Positions 58,552-64,000 of a stretch of 64,000 bases of DNA are shown piece by piece (position 1 is the stretch's first letter; each line of letters begins with the position of its first letter). The stretch covers positions 1-64,000 of the forward strand of contig DATIIH010000001.1 of assembly GCA_035479875.1 (NCBI GenBank). Direction: 5' to 3'. Both the position numbers and the translations under genes were made by a program. The notes beneath the pieces are model-generated. The model searched no databases, had not been told where the DNA came from, and saw only the letters and a program-made list of their open reading frames with translations. The DNA comes from PMNU01 sp035479875. Lineage in GTDB: Bacteria; Patescibacteriota; Saccharimonadia; Saccharimonadales; UBA4665.

Positions 58552-59276
58552 AGCCAAAAGCAATAGCCTTGTGCCGCGTATCTACGCAGGGACAGGCAAA
58601 CGATGGCAACCTTGTGCCACAAGAGCAGAATGTTAGAAAATCAGCCGACATTTTAGAGGCAGACCTAGTTAGAGTTTGGTCACTCGCTGTTTCTAGTCGC
58701 AAAGGCAAGAACCTCAAGCGCAAAGACTTGCACGAGATGCGCGACTTCTGTAAGCGTTATAAATCTGTTAAATACCTAATTATTGACGAGGCTGACCGTT
58801 TTATGCGCTCTATAGATGAGTACTACTGGTGGAAGGTAGAGTTTAAGGTACTCGGTGTGCAGATTCGTTTTACTAGCGACCCCTTAGCCGACCCAGAGGA
58901 CGATAGATATGTTTTTGACGAACTAATAAATGCTTATCGCGCCGAGCAAAGCAACAATGAACGCATACATAAGACACCTGATAAACAGAAGAACAAGATA
59001 CTTGCTGGCTACTTTCCGAGTAACCCGCATACTGGCTACATGAAATCTGATATTCCAAGCCTACATGTCCCCGATGAGCCAAACTGGTCGATAATGCAAA
59101 GAGCATTCAGAGCTATGGCTGCTGGCGAGATGAACATCTCGGAGGGATTAAAGTGGGCTACCGAGCAAGGCTTGCGAACCAAGAACTACGGACCAAAGGC
59201 AGTCGGCGGAAGAAAAATAGATATGAATCGCTGGAATGTCACCCTAGGCTTAAACTGGACACGTAGTCTATTCTAG
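58548..59276 (+). pseudogene. Serine recombinase, truncated by IS insertion
   Basis: 242 codons. The catalytic motif CRVSTQGQ is present at residues 9-16 (Ser12), with LIIDEADRFMRS near 76, then the Recombinase domain (ILAGYFPSNPHTGY near 145, KWATEQGLRTKNYG near 200). The native frame runs to about Trp229/Asn230, where the IS end (TGTCA, from 59237) begins; the last 12 residues (VTLGLNWTRSLF) are IS-coded. Full-length members have several hundred residues more, including zinc-binding and coiled-coil parts. The continuation is not found after the IS, so there was also a deletion, or the rest lay outside the element. Catalysis may survive but DNA binding is probably impaired. Confidence 0.75.
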
Positions 59277-59314
59277 AAAGGACTAATTTGTCAGTTTAAT
59301 CTGGAGGAATACAC

Positions 59315-59572
59315 ATGGCCAAGGGCATACCCTACGACCCAAAACTCAAAGCCGAAATAGTCAGTAAAATCCGAGACGGTGGCCAGAGCGTCAGCTCTGT
59401 CAGTGCCGAATACAACGTCAGTAGTAAAAGCATCTACACCTGGCTCCGTGAGGGCGTCGTAGACGGCAACCGTAACCTCATCCTGGAGCTCAATCGCCTC
59501 CGCAAAGAGAACGAGCAGCTGTACCGCTTGCTCGGGCGGGCTACTGCAGAAATGCAGAAGTCAAAAAGCTAG
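59315..59572 (+). CDS. IS3-family transposase OrfA
   Basis: 85 aa. HTH of the IS3/IS911 type (LKAEIVSKIRDGGQSVSSVSAEYNVSSKSIYTWLREG) followed by a leucine-zipper-like helix (LILELNRLRKENEQLYRLLGR). GGAGG lies 10 nt upstream. It ends at an A-run (59563-59568) where ribosomes would slip -1 into the OrfB frame to make OrfAB. OrfA alone usually binds the IS ends. Confidence 0.9.
   Translation: MAKGIPYDPKLKAEIVSKIRDGGQSVSSVSAEYNVSSKSIYTWLREGVVDGNRNLILELNRLRKENEQLYRLLGRATAEMQKSKS
59563..59568 (+). promoter_or_regulatory. Programmed -1 frameshift site
   Basis: AAAAAG just before the OrfA stop; OrfB is in the -1 frame and its open frame extends upstream through EVKKLAILDEVEPGW, so fusion gives one OrfAB transposase. 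Confidence 0.7.
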
Positions 59573-59628
59573 CCATCCTGGACGAGGTCGAGCCAGGATG
59601 GCAACGGCACTTCCTGGCCGTACTCGGC

Positions 59629-60465
59629 ATGAGCCGCAGTGGCTACTACGCGCCGCCAGCTGTGCTGGCTGCTCGTGACGCCCGGGCGGTTGCTGCATTG
59701 CAGCAAGTCCACCAAGCACACCCCTTTTACGGCGTTGCACGGTTTGCGCTGCACTTTGGCTGGAGCGAGGACAAAGCTCGGCGCATCCGTAACCTGGCTG
59801 GCATACGAATACCCCGAGCTGGCAAGCGCTACAAATACCGGCGTGGCGGCAAAGCTGAGATTGCAGCACCGCCCAACATTCTGCACCGCTTTGCGCTGCT
59901 CAAGAATCTAGAGCGGCCACAGGATGGCATGGACTACAGTAATATGGTCAACGCCGAGGCCTGGGTGCAAGATTTTAGCTACATCTGGTTCGAGCAGAGC
60001 TTCTGCTACCTGGCTGTCGTCCTGAGCCTGGAAACCAGGCAAGTTGTCGGTTGGCGGCTCGGCACCAACCACAGCAGTGAGCTGACATATGCGGCGCTAC
60101 TGGACGCGCTCAGCAAGCACAAAACCCCAGCCATTCTGCACAGCGACCAGGGTAGTGAGTACCTGAGCCACAGGCACCAGCTGCTCTGCGAGCAACTGGA
60201 AATACAGCTCAGCGCCAGCAACAAAGCCAGCCCATGGCAGAACGGTTTCATGGAACGCTGGTTTCGCACACTCAAGCAGGAACTGCCACCACTGAGCCAG
60301 TTACAGGGTCTGGCCCAGCTCCACGAAGCCATTGCCATGTACATCCACTACTACAACTACGACCGTATTCACACTAGCCTCAAGATGAGTCCGGCAGCTT
60401 ACGCTGCCAGCCTCACCCCAGCTCCGCTGGAAAGAGACAGGGTGTCCGGAAAAGGCGGAGCTTGA
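59629..60465 (+). CDS. IS3-family transposase OrfB (DDE integrase domain)
   Basis: 278 aa from the first ATG; the frame is open further upstream and is normally entered by frameshift. The HTH_21-like region (HPFYGVARFALHFGWSEDKARRI near 32) precedes the rve integrase core. Catalytic residues: Asp in WVQDFSYIW (near 112), Asp in LHSDQGSEY (near 174) and Glu in NGFMERWFRTLK (near 210), with the Lys two helical turns later. It appears intact. Confidence 0.92.
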   Translation: MSRSGYYAPPAVLAARDARAVAALQQVHQAHPFYGVARFALHFGWSEDKARRIRNLAGIRIPRAGKRYKYRRGGKAEIAAPPNILHRFALLKNLERPQDGMDYSNMVNAEAWVQDFSYIWFEQSFCYLAVVLSLETRQVVGWRLGTNHSSELTYAALLDALSKHKTPAILHSDQGSEYLSHRHQLLCEQLEIQLSASNKASPWQNGFMERWFRTLKQELPPLSQLQGLAQLHEAIAMYIHYYNYDRIHTSLKMSPAAYAASLTPAPLERDRVSGKGGA

Positions 60466-60469
60466 CAGT

Positions 60470-60475
60470 TATACT
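60470..60475 (+). promoter_or_regulatory. -10 box at the IS boundary
   Basis: TATACT ends 6 nt before the ATG at 60482 and begins 3 nt after the IS end. Any -35 region must therefore be IS sequence. Confidence 0.5.
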
Positions 60476-60481
60476 TGATGC

Positions 60482-61060
60482 ATGATTTACGCCATTCTGG
60501 GCATTGCCAGCGCCATTATTTTTCTACTGGGCGACATTCCGTATCTGCGCGATACGCTTACGGGTAAAACCAAGCCGCACCGCGTAACGTGGGGAATCGT
60601 GAGCCTGCTCAACGGCATCGGCTTTGCCAACCAATACGCCAGTGGCGCGCACAACTCGCTGTGGTTGTTTGGGGCGGGCACGGTGATGACCGGGCTCATC
60701 TTCTTAGCCTCGCTGCGTTCTGGTGTGGGTGGCGGCAGCAGAGCTGACATCCTGTGCCTAATTTTTGGCCTAGCCGGTGTCGTGCTCTGGGTGGCGTTTG
60801 ATTCACCCTGGTACAGCATATCGGCAAATATACTAGCGGACTTTGCAGCCCTCGCACCCACTTTTATAAAGGCGCGCAAGCATCCAGAGACCGAGACCAA
60901 AATCTCATGGCTGGTGGGCGGTTTTAGCACGCTGCTGGCGACGATATCGGTGGGTAAGCTGGATTTGCAGTTGCTCATATTACCCGGCCTAGGGGTACTG
61001 CTACAGGCCTACATGGTTTACATTCTGTACATCGAAACTCGTTTTGCCGCAAAAAGATAA
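60482..61060 (+). CDS. Multi-spanning membrane protein, PQ-loop-like
   Basis: 192 aa with about six helices. The start reads YAILGIASAIIFLLGDIPYLRDTLTGKTKPHRVTWGI, in which a Pro in the first helix and the KTKPHRVTW turn recall PQ-loop/SemiSWEET-like transporters; a second similar half begins near residue 95 (LIFGLAGVVLWV...LADFAALAPTFIKARKHPETETKISWL). Two related halves support a transporter-type fold. No substrate can be named. The gene starts directly after the IS. Confidence 0.6.
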   Translation: MIYAILGIASAIIFLLGDIPYLRDTLTGKTKPHRVTWGIVSLLNGIGFANQYASGAHNSLWLFGAGTVMTGLIFLASLRSGVGGGSRADILCLIFGLAGVVLWVAFDSPWYSISANILADFAALAPTFIKARKHPETETKISWLVGGFSTLLATISVGKLDLQLLILPGLGVLLQAYMVYILYIETRFAAKR

Positions 61061-61102
61061 CCTGCCACTGGTGCCGCGCTAGGGAATCCGGCCAGATTAT
61101 GC

Positions 61103-61108
61103 TACAAT
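61103..61108 (+). promoter_or_regulatory. Extended -10 promoter of the RRM gene
   Basis: TATGCTACAAT (extended -10 with TG) about 130 nt before the ATG at 61236. A long leader of about 120 nt follows, as is common for cold-shock-type RNA-binding protein genes. Confidence 0.5.
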
Positions 61109-61235
61109 AGGATAAGCAAGTTATTTCTACACTCGATCCCAGCATATAGTGCAGCCGCGGCAAAGCTCATTCTATTCTTGGCTACAGCGAAGACACTGTC
61201 TCGCATAATATGAGCTCATAGAAAGGCTTTTTACC

Positions 61236-61535
61236 ATGGCAACGAAATTATTCGTAGGCAAACTATCATTTAATTCCACCGACGAGGACCTCCAAAAGCT
61301 ATTTGCTGAGTACGGCGTCGTCATAAGCGCGCAGGTCATCAAAGACCGCGACAGCGGCCAGTCCAAGGGCTTTGGCTTTGTAGAAATGCAAGAGCAAGAA
61401 GCCGCCCAAGCAGCAATCAACGCGCTTGATGGCAAAGACTTTGACGGCCGCAGCATCGTAGTCAACGTTGCACGCCCACGCGAAGAGCGCCCACAGGGTG
61501 GCAGTAGCTTTGGCAATGGCTTCCAGCGCCGCTAA
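61236..61535 (+). CDS. RRM-type RNA-binding protein
   Basis: 99 aa. One RNA recognition motif: RNP2 KLFVGKLSF at residues 4-12 and RNP1 SKGFGFVEM near 43-51, followed by ARPREERPQGG and a short Gly/Phe/Arg-rich tail. Such proteins bind single-stranded RNA and help growth in the cold or RNA stability. GAAAGG precedes the ATG. Confidence 0.92.
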   Translation: MATKLFVGKLSFNSTDEDLQKLFAEYGVVISAQVIKDRDSGQSKGFGFVEMQEQEAAQAAINALDGKDFDGRSIVVNVARPREERPQGGSSFGNGFQRR

Positions 61536-61589
61536 ACGGAATTAGGCACAGACAGCCAAACTTGGCATAGCCAAAGTTTGTTCGTACCT

Positions 61590-61620
61590 GCCGCCAGTTG
61601 GGTAAAACCATACTGGCGGC
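61590..61620 (+). other. Hairpin between the RRM and ATP-grasp genes
   Basis: GCCGCCAGT/ACTGGCGGC (9 pairs) with inner TGG/CCA pairs. An imperfect hairpin CAAACTTGGC/GCCAAAGTTTG precedes it (61557-61580). No T-run follows, so it may be a processing or regulatory structure in the leader of the next gene. Confidence 0.5.
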
Positions 61621-61738
61621 CCGCGGCATTCAGCAGCGTATTGGGGCGATTCCTCTTTCTTACCCTCTGGCTAACTACTGTCTCGGCTAGCAACACCCAG
61701 CCTGCACACAGCAAACCTTAAAAAGGGAGTTACTTATT

Positions 61739-62788
61739 ATGTTGCACGAAAAAATTCAGAAGCATATTGAGATTGTTCGCTCGTCTAATAAAGCACTCAG
61801 TTCGATGAGCCAAAAATCTTGCGATGCTATTTACGCTCTGCTTAAATCCCACTACGCAACCGTAGGCGTTAGTACTGTTAATGATATAGCCGACTTAGGC
61901 CAGCTCGTCGCTAAGCGGCCAGACCTGGTCTTTATGGGCATTAAATACGTCCATGGCCCCCTCCCTAACACGAAAGTATGGATCTCCGAATACCTCGAGC
62001 AACATGGTATTGGCCACACCGGCTCACCAAAAGGAGCTATTGAGTTAGAGCAGAACAAACCACTCGCTAAGCAGCGTGTACACGATGCGGGCCTTACCAC
62101 CTCGCCGTTTATGGTCGTAAAGCGGGGTGACACGTTTGACGTTGCGGCGAGTGCCATGCAGTTCCCGCTATTCGCTAAGCCGGCAGACCTCGGCGCTGGT
62201 CAAGGCGTCGACGATAACTCAATCGTCCACAACCAAGCAGACTTGAACAGTAAGATCGCCTCGCTCGCCACCGACCTGGGTGCCGATGCACTCATCGAAG
62301 AATTCTTATCGGGGCGCGAATATAGCGTTGCAGTGCTAAAAGAAGAAGCATCCGACTCCTTGATGGTTATGCCACTTGAGCTCGTTGCCGGCCCGAATAT
62401 TCACGGCCAGCGTATCTTGAGCTATGCGCTCAAGTCCGCACCGCTCGAAACACCGGTCTTCCCGGTAACGGATAAACGCGTCCGCGCCGCTCTGATAGAG
62501 CTCGCTACGAACGCCTTCCGGGCCCTCGGCGCCCGCGACTACGGCCGCATCGACATCCGTATGAGTGCCGACGGCGTGCCCCACTTCCTGGAAGCCAACC
62601 TGATTCCATGCCTAATCCGCGGCAGCGGCAACTTCCCAAAAGCCTGTGCAATGAATCAAGGTATGGGTTACGAAGCAATGATCTTGCACATCGTGCGCTT
62701 GGGCCTCGCTCGTTCGATCAATGCCGACCTTATCGAAGATGACCCCGCGCCTACATACGGCCCGCTCGCAGTCACCGCCGCAGCATAA
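61739..62788 (+). CDS. ddl: D-alanine-D-alanine ligase-like ATP-grasp enzyme
   Basis: 349 aa. ATP-grasp features: GHTGSPKGAIELEQNKPLAKQRVHDAGL near 100 (substrate and lid), FPLFAKPADLGAGQGVDDNS near 145 (ATP-binding Lys), LIEEFLSGREYSVAVL near 190 and the metal site RIDIRMSADGVPHFLEANLIPCL near 275. D-Ala-D-Ala ligases make the dipeptide for peptidoglycan. The sequence is diverged (HFLEANLIPCL where Ddl has EVNTxPG), so another D-alanine or peptide ligase is possible. GGGAG lies 10 nt before the ATG. Confidence 0.75.
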   Translation: MLHEKIQKHIEIVRSSNKALSSMSQKSCDAIYALLKSHYATVGVSTVNDIADLGQLVAKRPDLVFMGIKYVHGPLPNTKVWISEYLEQHGIGHTGSPKGAIELEQNKPLAKQRVHDAGLTTSPFMVVKRGDTFDVAASAMQFPLFAKPADLGAGQGVDDNSIVHNQADLNSKIASLATDLGADALIEEFLSGREYSVAVLKEEASDSLMVMPLELVAGPNIHGQRILSYALKSAPLETPVFPVTDKRVRAALIELATNAFRALGARDYGRIDIRMSADGVPHFLEANLIPCLIRGSGNFPKACAMNQGMGYEAMILHIVRLGLARSINADLIEDDPAPTYGPLAVTAAA

Positions 62789-62807
62789 CTAGGTCAGTTG
62801 CCGGCCA

Positions 62808-62848
62808 AAAATAAAAATACCAGCTGATCAGGCCGGTATTTTTATTTT
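62808..62848 (+). terminator. Strong terminator after the ATP-grasp gene
   Basis: AAAATAAAAATACC/GGTATTTTTATTTT (14 pairs) around a 13-nt loop; bidirectional by composition. The following 180 bp hold no gene. Confidence 0.85.
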
Positions 62849-62997
62849 CCTCTAGCTAGAAGGATAGATTTGCAGATGCAACTTTTTGGGTTACACCTTA
62901 TATATTGTAAGCATATTTCCTTTTGGGATTTACGCTTACCCAAATCAAACGTAGCAAAGCTTAAGCACTATGTCAAGTTTTTGTCGCAAACAGTCGC

Positions 62998-63026
62998 TTG
63001 TGAAGAAAGAATCTCCATGGTATCGT
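62998..63026 (+). promoter_or_regulatory. Promoter of the 201-aa hypothetical gene
   Basis: TTGTGA (62998-63003), a 17-bp spacer and TATCGT (63021-63026), ending 7 nt before the ATG. Confidence 0.5.
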
Positions 63027-63033
63027 ATCTTTT

Positions 63034-63639
63034 ATGACTGAGTTTAGCGCTACTTTTTATCCTGTCAATCTTGACGTGCTTGAAGGCTTCCCCCCAGAAG
63101 CAGCAATGACCGTATATCCAGCGGGCCAGCAACCGACGGAAGTATTTCCTTTTGGATTTAGACATGACGACGTCCGTGGCCCGCAACTTGTTGCACGCTT
63201 AGTAGTTGGAAGGGCTATCGCTCTTATAGGATTGGGCACCAGCCACTTGGGCATCTATCCAACACCCAGGGGTCAGCAACCGCCGCCAAACGATGGCATA
63301 GCACGAATTAGCTTAAGATACTATAAGCCCACCGAGGATGGAACGCCCGAAAGCCGCTATCGCGATCTAGAGATTCACCCTGGAACGCCCAGCATTTGCT
63401 ACGGCGTGCATCCCGACCACCCAGGGGAGACGCCGACCTGGTACGTCCGTGGCCGGCACGTAGGCTTTAGCCGTCGTGGTGATGGGGGCGCTAATCTAGT
63501 ACCCGGAGCGCGCTTTGTTAGGCCGCCGCAGATTAAGAGTTTCTCGATAGCACGCATTGTAGATGGCCCGTTGGGCGATCCCAGCACAGATGAAGTTTTC
63601 CGCATGGTGATGGGCATTCCCGAAATCCGTCCAGCATAA
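63034..63639 (+). CDS. Hypothetical protein
   Basis: 201 aa, soluble, beta-rich, no known domain. Conserved-looking parts are YPVNLDVLEGFPPEAAMTVYP at the start, GTSHLGIYPTPRG near 69, SICYGVHPDHPGETPTWYVRGRHVGFSRRG near 120-150 and a C-terminal SFSIARIVDGPL. Several His, Asp and Arg residues are clustered but no catalytic motif is recognised. Alone between a terminator and the next gene. Confidence 0.5.
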   Translation: MTEFSATFYPVNLDVLEGFPPEAAMTVYPAGQQPTEVFPFGFRHDDVRGPQLVARLVVGRAIALIGLGTSHLGIYPTPRGQQPPPNDGIARISLRYYKPTEDGTPESRYRDLEIHPGTPSICYGVHPDHPGETPTWYVRGRHVGFSRRGDGGANLVPGARFVRPPQIKSFSIARIVDGPLGDPSTDEVFRMVMGIPEIRPA

Positions 63640-63719
63640 ATGCCGCACCAGCATTCCTAAAGCCCTTAACAACTAAAAACGCTCATGGTATACTTATGGG
63701 CAGTTAAACGCTAACAAAT

Positions 63720-64000
63720 ATGATCAAAAAACACTCCGACGACCCCGATGTGGCGCATGCCGCAACCCAAGCCCTAGCCATTATTAACGAGGTGTTAGAG
63801 GCGCTACCCAAAGCCCAAACCTTTGACTACGGCGGGCACGACCTGCATATCGGCGAATACGAGGTATGTGAGCGCTGCACCGTACCGATTGCCGAAGCAC
63901 AAGCCGCGCATGATGCGCTTACTCAGCGCGCCGAAGCCACGGACGACGAAACCGTTAAAGAGCACCTGCAACTCGCCGCCGAGTTCTTCCGTTTGGAAGC
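63720..64000 (+). CDS. Hypothetical protein, 3' end beyond the window
   Basis: At least 93 codons starting MIKKHSDDPDVAHAATQALA. Helical and acidic. A CERC motif near residue 51 with flanking His (GHDLHIGEYEVCERCTVPIAEA) may bind zinc. The frame is open to the end of the window. Not identified. Confidence 0.55.
   Translation, partial: MIKKHSDDPDVAHAATQALAIINEVLEALPKAQTFDYGGHDLHIGEYEVCERCTVPIAEAQAAHDALTQRAEATDDETVKEHLQLAAEFFRLE

Larger units (their letters stand above)
59237..60467 (+). mobile_element. IS3-family insertion sequence, 1.23 kb
   Basis: The ends form imperfect inverted repeats: TGTCACCCTAGGC...GGACAC on the left against TGTCAAGCTCCGC...GGACAC (reverse complement) on the right, with 23 of the first 36 bases matching. 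It holds OrfA and OrfB in the IS3 layout with a slippery A-run. No target-site duplication is visible (GAA on the left, GTT on the right), which suggests a later rearrangement. G+C and codon use differ from the neighbouring A+T-rich recombinase genes. Confidence 0.85.

Noticed and set aside
60462..60475. TTGACA at the IS end as -35 of the next gene
   Set aside because: Only 2 bp separate it from the TATACT box; a -35 needs about 17.
1..64000. Recoded TGA (Gly) as in SR1/Gracilibacteria
   Set aside because: Many genes end properly at TGA (for example at 1856 and 58143) and no frame reads through TGA in conserved genes.
1..64000. CRISPR array
   Set aside because: No set of regularly spaced 25-40 bp repeats with unique spacers was seen; the 63-bp repeats at 2.4 kb are protein coding.

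Overview
The window looks like a chromosome segment of a Patescibacteria/CPR bacterium, most probably Saccharibacteria (TM7). That assignment is an inference from gene content: genes are very tightly packed, murA is fused to an N-terminal HTH domain, TsaB is unusually short, ComEC lacks its C-terminal metallo-beta-lactamase domain, there are sortase/LPXTG surface proteins, and there are many lineage-type hypothetical proteins. TGA is used as a stop codon, so the recoded CPR genetic code does not apply. A large share of the genes have a -10 hexamer ending only 6-10 nt before the start codon and no Shine-Dalgarno sequence, which suggests leaderless mRNAs. Others keep a clear GGAGG-type site.

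Layout. 0-3 kb: a tRNA-Arg end, then a two-gene minus-strand operon encoding a tail-fibre-like repeat protein and a GH26-like protein without a signal peptide. 3-8.2 kb: small regulators, an NlpC/P60-like peptidase, murB, glyA and the HTH-murA fusion (cell wall and one-carbon metabolism). 8.3-16.6 kb: a cell-surface region with two NodB-type polysaccharide deacetylases, a GT2 glycosyltransferase, a sortase, a 58-aa LPXTG mini-protein, a DPBB-like secreted protein and a GH18-like lipoprotein. 16.6-29.1 kb: tRNA genes, two separate pairs of tandem paralogues of unknown function with duplicated promoters, a PIG-L deacetylase, Nudix hydrolases, a P1B-type ATPase, a peroxiredoxin, CtlX and a phosphoribosyltransferase.

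29-46.8 kb is the informational core, mostly on the minus strand: ymdB-CYTH-rny, tsaB-tsaE-lamin-tail protein, recX-Nudix-recA, a degenerate PilB-like ATPase with a type IV pilin, ruvB-ruvA-ruvC with yebC, and comEC. A 114-bp nested perfect inverted repeat separates recA from the PilB-like gene. 46.9-50.6 kb holds a large surface protein (GH26-like head, Ig-like repeats, membrane anchor).

50.6-60.5 kb is accessory DNA: small hypothetical and membrane proteins, an alpha/beta hydrolase, an APH-like kinase, DUF4238 and DUF4352 proteins, then about 0.7 kb of noncoding DNA dense in palindromes and 10-bp repeats, a 35-aa peptide gene, and two overlapping serine-recombinase genes, the second cut by a complete IS3-type element. 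60.5-64 kb returns to ordinary genes: a membrane protein, an RRM protein, a D-Ala-D-Ala-ligase-like ATP-grasp enzyme and hypotheticals. The recombinase locus with its structured control region is the best candidate for something new in this window.
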